Below, one piece after another: positions 18,040 to 27,626 of a stretch of DNA of 64,000 bases. The stretch comes from Paenibacillus albicereus (GTDB lineage Bacteria > Bacillota > Bacilli > Paenibacillales > Paenibacillaceae): NCBI RefSeq assembly GCF_012676905.1, contig NZ_CP051428.1, positions 2,380,001 to 2,444,000 on the forward strand, written 5' to 3'. The position numbers were made by a program, and so were the translations under genes. The stretch's first letter is position 1, and every line of letters begins with the position of its first letter. The notes below the pieces were generated by a model. The model saw nothing but the letters and a program-made list of their open reading frames with translations. It ran no database searches and was not told the origin of the DNA.

Positions 18040-19077
18040 ATGACGATTGATTACCCCGTTCGCAAAAGGACCCCGTCCCGCCCTTCGGCCGCCGCGCGGA
18101 GCGCCGCTCCGCAAGCGGGCGTCGCCTCCGGCGAGCCCGTGCTGGACGTGCGCGGCCTGAAAAAGAAAATCCGCCGAAAATGGATCATCCATGAAGTCGG
18201 CTTCCAAGTGTATCCCGGCGAGATTTTCGGCTTCCTGGGACCGAACGGCTCCGGCAAGACGACGACGATCCGCATGCTCGTCGACCTCATCAAGCCGACC
18301 GAAGGCGAGATTCGGATCGGCGGACACGATCTCGGCCGCGATCCGGAGAAAGCTCTGGCCGAGGTCGGCTGCATCGTGGAGAATCCGGAGATGTACCCTT
18401 ACCTCACCGGCTGGGAGAACCTCGAACAGTTCGCCCGCATGCAGCCGGGCATCGGCGAGGACCGCATCCGCGAAGTCGTTGCGATCGTCCGTCTGGAGGA
18501 TCGCATCCACGACAAGGTGCGCACATACTCGCTCGGCATGAGGCAGCGGCTCGGCATCGCGCAGGCGCTGCTCGGAAGCCCCAAGCTGCTCATTCTGGAC
18601 GAGCCGACCAACGGTTTGGACCCGAAGGGCATCAAGGAGCTGCGGGAATTCATCCGCATGCTGTCGGAAACCGGCCTCAGCCTGTTCATCTCCAGCCATC
18701 TTCTGAGCGAGATCCAGCTCATGTGCGACCGCGTCGCGATCATCAGCGAAGGCCGGGTGCTCTCGGTCGGCCGGGTGGACGAGCTCGTCGGGCAGGCCGC
18801 GAGCTACGTCATGTGGCAGACCGATCGTCAGGAGGAGGCGAGAGCATTGCTCGCGGAGCAGCCGTCCGTCCGGCTGTACGGCGAGGACGAGCATCGGGTC
18901 GACGAGAGCGCGCTCGCGCATCTTCCCGGAGCGATCGTGACGACCGTGGACGATGAGGCGCTCCCGGATGTCGTGGAGCTGCTCGTGCGGCGAGGCATCG
19001 GCATCGAAGCGGTGCAGCGCGTCGCTCCGACGCTCGAGGAGCTGTTCTTGAGGCTGACGGAGGTGGAGGCCAGGTGA
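18040..19077 (+). CDS. ABC-2 type transporter ATP-binding subunit
   Basis: 345-residue ATPase: Walker A GPNGSGKTT, signature YSLGMRQRLG, Walker B LLILDEPTNGLDP and H-loop SSHLLSE, followed by a C-terminal extension of about 100 residues typical of BcrA/NatA-like subunits. It begins with a disordered, Arg/Ala/Pro-rich N-terminus of about 40 residues. AAAGGAGAGG (18024-18033) fixes ATG 18040. Its last codons overlap the permease gene by 4 bp (GTGA), so the two form one exporter; the substrate could be an antibiotic peptide or sodium but is not evident. Confidence 0.9.
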   Translation: MTIDYPVRKRTPSRPSAAARSAAPQAGVASGEPVLDVRGLKKKIRRKWIIHEVGFQVYPGEIFGFLGPNGSGKTTTIRMLVDLIKPTEGEIRIGGHDLGRDPEKALAEVGCIVENPEMYPYLTGWENLEQFARMQPGIGEDRIREVVAIVRLEDRIHDKVRTYSLGMRQRLGIAQALLGSPKLLILDEPTNGLDPKGIKELREFIRMLSETGLSLFISSHLLSEIQLMCDRVAIISEGRVLSVGRVDELVGQAASYVMWQTDRQEEARALLAEQPSVRLYGEDEHRVDESALAHLPGAIVTTVDDEALPDVVELLVRRGIGIEAVQRVAPTLEELFLRLTEVEAR

Positions 19078-20060
19078 AGGGGATGCTTCCGCTCGTGCAG
19101 AACGAGACGCTGAAAATTTGGAAAAAGAAGCGGTTCTATGTTATCCTTCTAATCCTGCTGGTGCTCGTGCCGCTGTTCACCTATGCCCAGCTCCGGGTAT
19201 CCCAGACGAATGCCGCCAACTTCAAGGATTGGCGCAACCAGATCCAGCAGCAGATCACCGACCTGCAAAATACGCTCGCGAGCGACCGCATGCCGGAGGA
19301 GTGGAAGAAGTACGACCGCATCAAGGTGCAGCAGCTGCAATATTACCTGGATCATGACATCAATCCGAACAGCCCGGACGCGGCCACGTTCACCCGCCAG
19401 TTCATGGCGAGCTCCGTGTCGATGTTCTTCCCGCTGCTCATCCTCGCGCTCTCGTCCGACCTCGTGTCGGGCGAGAGGACCGGAGGCACGATCAAGATGC
19501 TGCTGACCCGTCCGGTACGGCGCTGGAAAATCCTGATGAGCAAGCTCATCGCCTTGACGCTGTACGTTTCGCTGGCTATCCTGGCGACCGGCGCGGTATG
19601 CTATCTCATATCCGGAATCGTCTTCGGCTTCGGCGGCTGGACGATGCCGGTGTTCACCGGGTTCGTCATCGACGGCGCCTCGTTCGACTCGACGGGCGTG
19701 CACGCCGTTCCCCAGTGGGCATACATGCTCATGCAGAGCGGCCTCATCTGGATCAGCTGCATGACGATCGCGATCCTGTCCATGATGGTGTCGGTGCTCG
19801 TCCGCAGCACCGCGGCGAGCATCGTGACGATGATGGCGGCGGTCATCTCCGGCAGCATCCTCGCGGGCATGGCCTCCTCGTGGGAGACGGCGAAATATAT
19901 CTTTTCCGTAAATATCGACCTGACCGACTATCTCGAGGGCACGCCGCCTCCGATCGCAGGCATGGACATCGGATTTTCCCTGACGGTGCTCGGCATCTGG
20001 GCGGCAGCCGCGCTCGCCGTATCGTTTGGCGTCTTTACGAAACAGGACATCTTGAATTAA
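19074..20060 (+). CDS. ABC-2 type transporter permease
   Basis: 328-residue membrane protein with about six transmembrane segments: one near the N-terminus (about 20-38), an extracellular stretch of about 70 residues, and a C-terminal bundle from about 110. It carries the ABC-2 motif region LILALSSDLVSGERTGGTIKMLLTRPVRR. It is translationally coupled to the ATPase through a GTGA overlap; ATG 19083 is an alternative start. The pair probably exports one substrate. Confidence 0.87.
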   Translation: MKGMLPLVQNETLKIWKKKRFYVILLILLVLVPLFTYAQLRVSQTNAANFKDWRNQIQQQITDLQNTLASDRMPEEWKKYDRIKVQQLQYYLDHDINPNSPDAATFTRQFMASSVSMFFPLLILALSSDLVSGERTGGTIKMLLTRPVRRWKILMSKLIALTLYVSLAILATGAVCYLISGIVFGFGGWTMPVFTGFVIDGASFDSTGVHAVPQWAYMLMQSGLIWISCMTIAILSMMVSVLVRSTAASIVTMMAAVISGSILAGMASSWETAKYIFSVNIDLTDYLEGTPPPIAGMDIGFSLTVLGIWAAAALAVSFGVFTKQDILN

Positions 20061-20112
20061 AATAGCGTGAGTTATGGGCAGGAACAGCAAGGAACAGAAA
20101 AGGGGGACGCGT

Positions 20113-22092
20113 ATGGCCGAACAACTGGACCTTTACGCAACCGAATCGGCGAATACGGCGAAAAGCCCTTCCTATGAAGCGGACGACATCCAGATTCTCG
20201 AGGGCCTGACCGCGGTGCGCAAGCGCCCGGGCATGTACATCGGCAGCACGACGAGCTCGGGCCTGCACCATCTCGTGTGGGAGATCGTCGACAACGCCGT
20301 GGACGAGCATCTGGCCAAGTTCTGCACGGAAATCGCCGTCACGCTGCACAAGAACGGCTCCGTGACCGTGCATGACAACGGACGAGGCATCCCGACCGGC
20401 ATGCACAAGAGCGGCATTCCGACGCCGCAGGTCGTGTTCACAATCCTGCATGCGGGGGGCAAGTTCGGCGGCGGGGGCTACAAGAAATCCGGCGGCCTGC
20501 ACGGCGTCGGCGCTTCGGTGACGAACGCCTTGTCGGAATGGCTCGAGGTGGAGATATTCCGCGACGGCAAGATACATAAGCAGCGGTTCGAATACTGGGT
20601 CGACAGCCAGGGCAAGGAGCATGTCGGCGAGCCGGTGACGGGCCTCGACGTGGTCGGCAATACGCGGCAGACCGGCACCAAGGTGACGTTCAAGCCGGAT
20701 ACGCGCGTATTCCACGGCAACACCTCGCTGAGCTTCGATACGCTCAGCGACCGGCTGCAGGAGATCGCCTTCCTGAACTCGGGGCTCAAGGTGACGATCC
20801 GCGACGACCGCAGCGGCCATGAGAACGTGTTCTACTACGAGGGCGGAGCGAAGCAGTTCGTCGAGTTCCTCAACGAGGAGAAGTCGGTGCTGCACGAGGC
20901 CGTGCGCTTCGCGGCGGAGAAGGACGACATCGAGGTCGAAGTCGCGCTGCAGTACAACGACGGCTATACGGAGACGATCGTCAGCTTCGTCAACTCGATC
21001 CCGACACGCGGGGGCGGCACGCACGAGACCGGCTTCAAGACGGCCTATACCCGCGTGCTCAACGATTACGCCAGGCGAGCGGGCCTTCTCAAGGAGAAGG
21101 ACAAGAACCTCGAGGGCGGCGACCTGCGCGAGGGGATGATGTGCGTCATCAACATCAAGATGGCGGAGGTCGAATTCGTCGGGCAGACGAAGGACCAGCT
21201 CGGCAGCAGCTCCGCGCGCAGCGCGGTCGACTCCGTCGTCGCAGACAAGATGGCGGTCTTCCTGGAGGAGAATCCGCAGATCGGCCAGATGCTGCTCAAG
21301 AAGGCGATCCAGGCTTCGCGCGCTCGGGAAGCGGCTCGCAAGGCGCGCGAGGAGATCCGCAGCGGCAAGAAGCGCAGCGAGTCGTCCAATCTCGGCGGCA
21401 AGCTGACGCCGGCGCAGTCCAAGGATGCCTCTCGCAACGAGCTGTTCATCGTCGAGGGCGACTCCGCGGGCGGCTCCGCCAAGCAGGGCCGCGACTCCAA
21501 GTATCAGGCGATTCTGCCGCTCAAGGGCAAGCCGATGAATCCGGAGAAGGCCCGCCTCGCCGACATCCTCAAGAACGACGAGTACAAGGCGATCATCGCC
21601 GCGATCGGCGCGGGTGTCGGTCCGGAGTTCGAGGCGGAGGAGTGCAACTACAGCAAGATCATCATCATGACCGACGCCGATACGGATGGCGCGCACATCC
21701 AGGTGCTGCTGCTGACGTTCTTCTACCGGTACATGAAGCCGCTCATCGACACGGGCCGCATCTACATCGCCCAGCCGCCGCTCTACAAGATGTCCCGCAA
21801 GACCGGCAAGCTGCAGACGGTGCGGTATGCCTGGACCGACGAGCAGCTGCAGAACTACGGCAAGGAGATGGGCAAGGGCTTCGAGCTGCAGCGCTACAAG
21901 GGGCTCGGCGAGATGAACCCCGACCAGCTGTGGGAGACGACGATGAACCCCGAGTCCCGCACGCTGCTGCAGGTGCAGATCGACGATGCGGCCAAGGCGG
22001 AGCGGCGCGTATCGACGCTCATGGGAGACAAGGTGGACCCGCGCAAGCGCTGGATCATCGACAATGTCGACTTCACGGAATACGAGGAATAG
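20113..22092 (+). CDS. parE: DNA topoisomerase IV subunit B
   Basis: 659-residue GHKL ATPase subunit that decatenates chromosomes together with ParC. The ATP site shows EIVDNAVDEH and DNGRGIPTG, the ATP lid GGGGYKKSGGLHGVGASVTNAL, and the TOPRIM domain EGDSAGGSAKQGRDS and DADTDGAHI. The C-terminal PLYK and RYKGLGEMNPDQLWETTM motifs are intact. ATG 20113 follows AGGGGGA. parC starts 12 bp downstream. I prefer parE over gyrB because no dnaA-recF region is near and the partner has ParC-like features. Confidence 0.94.
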   Translation: MAEQLDLYATESANTAKSPSYEADDIQILEGLTAVRKRPGMYIGSTTSSGLHHLVWEIVDNAVDEHLAKFCTEIAVTLHKNGSVTVHDNGRGIPTGMHKSGIPTPQVVFTILHAGGKFGGGGYKKSGGLHGVGASVTNALSEWLEVEIFRDGKIHKQRFEYWVDSQGKEHVGEPVTGLDVVGNTRQTGTKVTFKPDTRVFHGNTSLSFDTLSDRLQEIAFLNSGLKVTIRDDRSGHENVFYYEGGAKQFVEFLNEEKSVLHEAVRFAAEKDDIEVEVALQYNDGYTETIVSFVNSIPTRGGGTHETGFKTAYTRVLNDYARRAGLLKEKDKNLEGGDLREGMMCVINIKMAEVEFVGQTKDQLGSSSARSAVDSVVADKMAVFLEENPQIGQMLLKKAIQASRAREAARKAREEIRSGKKRSESSNLGGKLTPAQSKDASRNELFIVEGDSAGGSAKQGRDSKYQAILPLKGKPMNPEKARLADILKNDEYKAIIAAIGAGVGPEFEAEECNYSKIIIMTDADTDGAHIQVLLLTFFYRYMKPLIDTGRIYIAQPPLYKMSRKTGKLQTVRYAWTDEQLQNYGKEMGKGFELQRYKGLGEMNPDQLWETTMNPESRTLLQVQIDDAAKAERRVSTLMGDKVDPRKRWIIDNVDFTEYEE

Positions 22093-22104
22093 GAGGAGAG
22101 GCTC

Positions 22105-24561
22105 ATGAGTTTGAACGAGCAGTTTCTGCCGGCATTCCTCGAGGAAGTCGTCGGCGACCGGTTCGGACGCTACTCCAAATACATCATCCAGGACCGCGCC
22201 ATCCCTGACGTGCGCGACGGCCTGAAGCCGGTGCAGCGGCGCATCCTGTACGCGATGTACGACGCCGGCAATACGCCGGACAAGCCGTACCGCAAGTCGG
22301 CCAAGACGGTCGGCGACGTGATGGGCAACTACCATCCGCACGGCGACTCCTCGATCTACGAGGGCATGGTGCGGATGGCGCAGCCGTGGAAGATGGGCCA
22401 TACGCTCATCGACGGCCACGGCAACTGGGGCTCGCTCGACGACGATCCGGCGGCCGCGATGCGCTACACCGAGGCGCGCCTGTCGCCGATCGCGATGGAG
22501 CTGCTGCGCGACATCGAGAAGCGCACCGTGCTGTTCAAGGACAACTTCGACAACAGCACCAAGGAGCCGGTCGTGCTGCCGGCCCGCTACCCGAACCTGC
22601 TCGTCAACGGCGTCAGCGGCATCTCGTCCGGCTTCGCCACCGAGATTCCTCCGCATAACTTGCGCGAGGTGATCGATGCCTGCATCGCGCTCATGAACGA
22701 CGGCACCCTGCCGCTCGAGGCGCTGATGGGCATCCTGAAGGGGCCGGACTTCCCGACGGGCGGCATCATCATGGGCGAGGAAGGCATCCGCGACGCTTAT
22801 TCGACCGGCAAAGGCCGCATCCACCTGCGGTCGAAAACGGCCGTCGAGGAGCTGCGAGGCGGCAAGAAGATGATCGTCGTGACCGAAATTCCGTACCAGG
22901 TCGTCAAGTCGCGTCTCGTCACGGCGATGGAGAACATCCGCCTCGAGAAAAAAGTCGACGGCATCGCCGAGGTGCGCGACGAGAGCGGCCGCGACGGCCT
23001 GCGCATCGTCGTGGAGCTCAAGAAGGACGCGGATGCGGACGGCATTCTGGCTTACCTGCTCAAGAAGACCGACCTCCAGGTGACCTACAACTTCAATATG
23101 GTCGCGATCGTCAACAAAGCTCCTCGCCAGCTCGGCGTCAAGGAGATGCTGGCGGCGTACATCGACCATCAGAAGGAAGTCGTCACGTTCCGCACGCGCT
23201 ATGAGCTGGAAAAGGCCGAGGACCGCGCGCATGTGCTCGAAGGACTGGTCAAGGCGCTGAACATCCTCGATGACGTCATCGCGGCGATCAAAGCGTCCAA
23301 AAACCGGTCTGACGCGCAGGACAACCTCGTCGCCAAGTTCGGCTTCAGCGAGCGCCAGGCCGATGCGATCCTGACGCTCCAGCTGTACCGCCTGACCAAC
23401 CTCGAGATCACGTCGCTCGAAAAGGAGCTGCGCGAGATCGCGAAGCGCGTGCAGTACCTGCGCTCCATCCTGGACAGCGAGAAGAAGCTGCTCAAGGTCA
23501 TCCAGGACGAGCTGCTGGAGATCCGCGAGAAGTACGGCATCGACCGCCGCTCCGAAATCCGCGGCCAGGTCGAGGAGCTGAAGGTCGGCCTCGAGGTGAT
23601 GGTGAGCGCCGAGGACGTGCTCGTGACGATCAGCCGCGAAGGCTACGTCAAGCGGACGAGCCGCCTCAGCTTCGCGCGCAGCGGAGGAGAGCTGGATGCC
23701 TCCGGCCTCAAGGAAGGCGATGCGCTCCGCCATGTGCTGGAGTGCAATACGATCGACAGCCTGCTCGTCTTCACGCGCAAGGGCAGCTACTACCTGCTGC
23801 CGGTGTACCAGATTCCGGACTTCAAGTGGAAGGACGCGGGCACGGCGATCGTCAACGTCATCCCGATTCCGAAGGAGGACGGCATCGTCGCGGTGCTGCC
23901 GGTCAAGGACATCCAGCAGCCGGGGCAGTCGCTGTTCTTCTTCACGAAGCGCGGGCAGGTCAAGCGGACCGAGCTCAAGGACTATGCGACGAACCGCTCG
24001 ACCGCCATCGCGGCCGTCAAGCTGGCGGAAGGCGACGAGGTCATCCAGGTGCTGCAGACAGCCGGGGAGCGCCATCTCGTGCTCGTCTCGCGCGCGGGAG
24101 CGGCAATCCGCTTCCCGGCGGCCGAGGTGAGCTTGATGGGCCGCGTCGCCGGCGGCGTGCGCGGCATCCAGCTCAAGGAAGGCGACGAGCTCGCCGCCGC
24201 GCTGGAGGCCGGACCGGACGACGAGGGCGAAGTGCTCGTCATCAGCGACCTCGGCTATGCCAAGCGCAGCCTGCTGGCCGATTATCCGGTCCAGGGCCGT
24301 GGGGGCAAAGGGGTCATCACCTTCGAATTCAAGGAAGGCAAGCGGGTCAAGCCGAACGGCTCGGCGCTCGTCGGCGCCTTCTACTGCAAGGAGCCGCGCG
24401 AGCTGAGCGCCTTGCTCTCCGGTGGCGGCGAGCAGCGCTTCCAGAGCGAGAAGACGCCGCTTGACGACCGCAAATCGGTCGGGCGCGCGATGGTCCAGGT
24501 CGACAAGAACGACGCCGTCCTGCAGCTGTTCCCGCGGCCGGAAATCAGCCAGGAGGGCTGA
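22105..24561 (+). CDS. parC: DNA topoisomerase IV subunit A
   Basis: 818-residue breakage-reunion subunit. The winged-helix region reads [21 protein letters not shown] and the catalytic Tyr121 lies in RYTEARLS. The C-terminal beta-pinwheel starts at about 500. A GyrA-box-like heptad QGRGGKG occurs late in that domain (about 730-736) instead of near its beginning. GGAGGAG before the ATG and the 12-bp gap from parE show one operon. The length agrees with B. subtilis ParC (about 806). Confidence 0.94.
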   Translation: MSLNEQFLPAFLEEVVGDRFGRYSKYIIQDRAIPDVRDGLKPVQRRILYAMYDAGNTPDKPYRKSAKTVGDVMGNYHPHGDSSIYEGMVRMAQPWKMGHTLIDGHGNWGSLDDDPAAAMRYTEARLSPIAMELLRDIEKRTVLFKDNFDNSTKEPVVLPARYPNLLVNGVSGISSGFATEIPPHNLREVIDACIALMNDGTLPLEALMGILKGPDFPTGGIIMGEEGIRDAYSTGKGRIHLRSKTAVEELRGGKKMIVVTEIPYQVVKSRLVTAMENIRLEKKVDGIAEVRDESGRDGLRIVVELKKDADADGILAYLLKKTDLQVTYNFNMVAIVNKAPRQLGVKEMLAAYIDHQKEVVTFRTRYELEKAEDRAHVLEGLVKALNILDDVIAAIKASKNRSDAQDNLVAKFGFSERQADAILTLQLYRLTNLEITSLEKELREIAKRVQYLRSILDSEKKLLKVIQDELLEIREKYGIDRRSEIRGQVEELKVGLEVMVSAEDVLVTISREGYVKRTSRLSFARSGGELDASGLKEGDALRHVLECNTIDSLLVFTRKGSYYLLPVYQIPDFKWKDAGTAIVNVIPIPKEDGIVAVLPVKDIQQPGQSLFFFTKRGQVKRTELKDYATNRSTAIAAVKLAEGDEVIQVLQTAGERHLVLVSRAGAAIRFPAAEVSLMGRVAGGVRGIQLKEGDELAAALEAGPDDEGEVLVISDLGYAKRSLLADYPVQGRGGKGVITFEFKEGKRVKPNGSALVGAFYCKEPRELSALLSGGGEQRFQSEKTPLDDRKSVGRAMVQVDKNDAVLQLFPRPEISQEG

Positions 24562-24633
24562 TTCGGCGGCGGCAGTCCAGCGGACAGCGCCGCGAGGGCC
24601 TCGTCTGGCTGCCTCCGGCCTGTCAGCAAAATC

Positions 24634-24673
24634 AAAAGGGACGAAGCGGAGAGTTCTCCGCTTCGTCCCTTTT
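24634..24673. terminator. bidirectional terminator between parC and asd
   Basis: Perfect 19-bp stem (24634-24652 with 24655-24673) that begins with AAAA and ends with TTTT, serving parC on the plus strand and asd on the minus strand. Confidence 0.93.
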
Positions 24674-24701
24674 GGCTTGTTGAGGGCCGTACAATCGCTC
24701 C

Positions 24702-25799
24702 CTAGGCTTGGCGGGCGACGATGTAGCCCTCGGCCTTGAGCAGCTCGGCGATCAGCACGGCGCCGCCGGCTGCCCCGCGAAGCGTGTTGTGCGAGAGGCC
24801 GACGAACTTGAAGTCGTAGAGCGAATCCTCCCGCAGCCGTCCGGCGCTGATGCCCATGCCGTTCTCGATGTTCCGGTCCAGGCCGGTCTGCGGGCGGTTG
24901 TCTTCCTCGAAGTAGGTGATGAACTGCTTCGGCGCGCTAGGCAGCTCGAGCTCCTGCGGACGGCCGCTGAAGGAGGCCCAGCGGTCCAGGATGTCCTGCT
25001 TGCTCGGCTTGGTCTCGAAGGTCACGAAAACGGTCGCCAGATGGCCGTCCGCCACCGGGACGCGGATGCACTGGGTCGTGATGGCCGGCTCGGACGCCTT
25101 GACGATCGCGCCGTCCTCGACCTTGCCCCAGATGCGCAGCGGCTCCTGCTCGCTCTTCTCTTCCTCTCCGCCGATGTAGGGTATGACGTTGTCGATCATC
25201 TCCGGCCAGTCGCCGAACGTCTTGCCCGCGCCGGAGATCGCCTGATAGGTGCTGGCGACGACCTGCTTCGGCCCGAACTCCTGGAGCGCGGTCAGCATCG
25301 GAACGTAGCTCTGGATGGAGCAGTTCGGCTTGACGGCGATGAAGCCCGTCTCCGTGCCGAGGCGCTGGCGCTGGGAGGCGATGACCTCCAGATGCTCCGG
25401 GTTGATCTCGGGAATGACCATCGGGACGTCGGCCGTCCAGCGATGGGCGGAGTTGTTGGAGATGACGGCGACGCCGGCTTTGGCGTAGGCCTCTTCGAGC
25501 TGCTGGATTTCCTGTTTCTTCATGTCGACGGCGCAGAAGATCACGTCGAGCTCCGCGGCGACCTCCTCGACCTTGGACGCGTCCTGCACCTGGATCGCCT
25601 TGACGGCTTCGGGCATCGGCGATTCGAGCTTCCAGCGGCCGCGCACCGCTTCCTCATAGGACTTGCCGGCGGAGCTCGCGCTGGCCGCGATCGCCGTCAC
25701 CTCGAACCAAGGATGCTGGTCCAGCAGGGCGACGAAGCGCTGGCCGACCATGCCGGTTCCGCCTACGATACCGGTTCTGAGCTTTTGTGTCATGGACAT
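24702..25799 (-). CDS. asd: aspartate-semialdehyde dehydrogenase, archaeal/fungal type
   Basis: NADPH-dependent enzyme converting aspartyl phosphate to the semialdehyde for lysine/diaminopimelate, threonine and methionine. The N-terminal GIVGGTGMVGQRF binds NADP; the catalytic Cys160 lies in KPNCSIQ and the catalytic His in the DGHLATVFV or NTLRGAAGG region. The 365 residues and phrases such as VGQRFVALLDQHPWFEV and SAGKSYEEAV look like the archaeal/fungal branch rather than the usual bacterial enzyme. AGAGAGGG precedes two ATGs (25799 and 25793); either may be used. It is not next to dap genes in this window. Confidence 0.92.
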   Translation of the reverse strand: MSMTQKLRTGIVGGTGMVGQRFVALLDQHPWFEVTAIAASASSAGKSYEEAVRGRWKLESPMPEAVKAIQVQDASKVEEVAAELDVIFCAVDMKKQEIQQLEEAYAKAGVAVISNNSAHRWTADVPMVIPEINPEHLEVIASQRQRLGTETGFIAVKPNCSIQSYVPMLTALQEFGPKQVVASTYQAISGAGKTFGDWPEMIDNVIPYIGGEEEKSEQEPLRIWGKVEDGAIVKASEPAITTQCIRVPVADGHLATVFVTFETKPSKQDILDRWASFSGRPQELELPSAPKQFITYFEEDNRPQTGLDRNIENGMGISAGRLREDSLYDFKFVGLSHNTLRGAAGGAVLIAELLKAEGYIVARQA

Positions 25800-25874
25800 T
25801 CAACCCTCTCTATGCGAACGGAATAAATGTAATGATTATACCAAGCAAGCCCGCAAGGGTTCAATGCTTTACCG

Positions 25875-25901
25875 AAAAAAAGAGGCTCGCAAGGAGCCTC
25901 T
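25875..25901 (-). terminator. terminator overlapping the stop of the small minus-strand gene
   Basis: On the minus strand AGAGGCTC/GAGCCTCT (25894-25901 with 25881-25888, loop of five) is followed by seven T residues. Confidence 0.85.
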
Positions 25902-26071
25902 CAGTCATACGGCCGATCGTCGGAAGGCTCCAGCCGGTCGATCACATGCAAGAGCGCTTCCAGCAGCACCCATAGCGGAACCGGCTCGTCAGGGCGCTCC
26001 AGCAGCTCGGGATCCTTGATGATGCCATAAGCACGGATTTTGCGGATCACCGCTTCCTTGTGCTCTTCCAT
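25901..26071 (-). CDS. small unknown protein
   Basis: 56-residue protein starting MEEHKEAVIRKIRAYGI, with a helical, amphipathic look and an acidic end; no function recognised. AAAGGG eight bases before ATG 26071 supports this start; an upstream ATG at 26113 would add 14 residues but has a poorer site. Its TGA is part of the terminator hairpin. It is divergent from the MarR-type gene, so the two may share control. Confidence 0.55.
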   Translation of the reverse strand: MEEHKEAVIRKIRAYGIIKDPELLERPDEPVPLWVLLEALLHVIDRLEPSDDRPYD

Positions 26072-26169
26072 GATGATCACCCTTTCGCCTTCTGTCGCCT
26101 TCATCTCTTGCATCCTATGTCAACCTCTGTCTAATGGTTCGGAAAGAGATCGATTAAGGTCTAGAATTA

Positions 26170-26213
26170 TTAATCCAATTAACCTTTCTTTCGACAAAGT
26201 CGGATGGTATAAT
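26170..26213 (+). promoter_or_regulatory. promoter and possible operator of the marR gene
   Basis: TATAAT at 26208-26213 is preceded by TGG, an extended -10, with a weak TTTCTT 17 bp upstream. TTAATCCAATTAA at 26170-26182 is a perfect inverted repeat just upstream of the promoter and a candidate MarR operator. Confidence 0.55.
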
Positions 26214-26268
26214 CAGGAATTAGCAGAGGACAGACCTGTCCTGTCGGCCAATCAATTCTAGAAAGCGG

Positions 26269-26688
26269 GTGCAGGCATTGATTACAGAGGATTTCGCAAG
26301 GCTGTGGATCAAGATTTCGAAGGAATGGAAGCATCATCTGGAGGAACAGCTGCTTCCCCAGCTGACGGAAGGACAGCTGAACGTGCTCGAGCTGCTGCAA
26401 AGGCATCAGCCGATGAAGCCGTCGGAGCTGCTCCAGCACCTGCAGACGACGCCGGCCGCGATCACGACCTTGCTCGACCGGATGGAGAAGGGCGGCTTGA
26501 TCGAGCGCAGCCGCGATTCTTCCGACCGGCGCATCGTCTGGGTGAAGATGACGAGCCACGGCGAGAACGAGGTCAAGCGGGGCGTGGAGATCCGCGAGGA
26601 GTTCCTCAAGGGAGCGCTCGACCGCATCTCCTCCCATAATCAGCAGCTGCTCGTCTACCTGCTCGGCAAGGTCGCCAACGCGGGATGA
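26269..26688 (+). CDS. MarR-family transcriptional regulator
   Basis: 139-residue winged-helix regulator: helical N-terminus, then the recognition region PMKPSELLQHLQTTPAAITTLLDRMEKGG and the wing SSDRRIVWV, with a helical dimer C-terminus. The start is GTG 26269 or TTG 26278; neither has a perfect ribosome site. It is a single gene between a promoter with an extended -10 and a bidirectional terminator, divergent from a small gene of unknown function. The ligand cannot be inferred. Confidence 0.87.
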   Translation: MQALITEDFARLWIKISKEWKHHLEEQLLPQLTEGQLNVLELLQRHQPMKPSELLQHLQTTPAAITTLLDRMEKGGLIERSRDSSDRRIVWVKMTSHGENEVKRGVEIREEFLKGALDRISSHNQQLLVYLLGKVANAG

Positions 26689-26779
26689 TCGCCTGCATGC
26701 CGCGGTTCCCGTGCGGCTAGGACAGGCAGCGAGGGCGCTGATCGCCTGCGCCGTCTTTTATATCAGCCGCACGCCAAAA

Positions 26780-26819
26780 GGCCGAGCCGGCTTCCCCTTT
26801 CAGGGAAGCCGGCTCGGCC
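26780..26819. terminator. bidirectional terminator
   Basis: GGCCGAGCCGGCTTCCC (from 26780) pairs with its complement ending at 26819, flanked by AAAA on the left and TTCTT on the right. It separates the convergent marR and pseudouridine synthase genes. Confidence 0.85.
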
Positions 26820-26863
26820 CTTCTTGCGTTGATGCTGGGATTCCGCCGGTGCTGCGGCGTCCG

Positions 26864-27622
26864 TCAGCCAGGCGCATGCTGGACGGCGGACGCCGCCTGC
26901 TCCAGCTGCTCCTGCGTCCATGCCGTCCAAGGCGGGATGCGCGGCGGAAGCGAGCGGAACTCCAGCCATTCCTTGGTCACCGGGTGCGCGATGCCTGCCG
27001 CGGCCGACCAGAGCGCGATGTCGGCGTGGCCGCCGCGAGCGGCCGCTTCGCGTCCGGAGGAACCGTATTTGCGGTCGCCGGCGAGCGGACAGCCGATCGC
27101 GGCGAACTGGGCGCGGATCTGATGGGGACGGCCGGTATGCAGCCGCACCGCCGCCAGCGGCGAGCCGTCCGCTCCGGGCCAGGTCCGGTAGCTGAGGCGC
27201 GCCTCCTTGGCGTCGCCCGTCGGCTGGGCATGAGCCGTCACGACGTTGCGGGAGACGTCCTTCTGCACATAGTGGAGGAGGCTGCCTGCGGGCGCGTCCG
27301 GCGCAGCCGTAAGCACGGCGAGATACGTCTTGCGGAACGCGCGCGTGCGCACCGCATCGGACAGCCGGCTCGCCGCCTTGGACGTCTTGGCGAACAGCAT
27401 GACGCCGCCGACGGGGCGGTCGAGCCGATGCACGAGGCCGAGGAACACGTTGCCCGGCTTGTCGTAGCGGCGCTTCAGATCGGCCTTGAGCAGCGTGAGC
27501 ATGTCCGGATCGCCGCTCTCGTCCTCCTGGGAGGGCACGCCGGGCGGCTTGACGACGACGAGCAGATGGTTGTCCTCGTAAAGGATCGGGAGATCGGGCG
27601 TGCTGCCGGAGCGACCGCTCAC
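26864..27622 (-). CDS. RluA-family RNA pseudouridine synthase
   Basis: 252-residue enzyme that isomerises uridine in RNA. The catalytic motif is HRLDRPVGGVM with Asp68, followed by RLHTGRPHQIRAQ. It lacks an S4 domain, as in the short RluA/YlyB-like branch; the exact target position is not readable. It starts with GTG 27622, with GGGAGG nine bases upstream, and its start lies 4 bp after the stop of the methyltransferase gene. The two genes form an RNA-modification operon. Confidence 0.9.
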   Translation of the reverse strand: MSGRSGSTPDLPILYEDNHLLVVVKPPGVPSQEDESGDPDMLTLLKADLKRRYDKPGNVFLGLVHRLDRPVGGVMLFAKTSKAASRLSDAVRTRAFRKTYLAVLTAAPDAPAGSLLHYVQKDVSRNVVTAHAQPTGDAKEARLSYRTWPGADGSPLAAVRLHTGRPHQIRAQFAAIGCPLAGDRKYGSSGREAAARGGHADIALWSAAAGIAHPVTKEWLEFRSLPPRIPPWTAWTQEQLEQAASAVQHAPG

Positions 27623-27626
27623 CGGA

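Noticed and set aside
20035-24075. 1346-codon antisense frame opposite parE-parC
   Set aside because: Long antisense frames are common in GC-rich coding DNA; it is low-complexity and the plus strand holds well-conserved genes.
20113-24561. Gyrase (gyrB-gyrA) instead of topoisomerase IV
   Set aside because: No dnaA/dnaN/recF neighbourhood, gene lengths fit ParE/ParC, and no GyrA box is at the start of the C-terminal domain.
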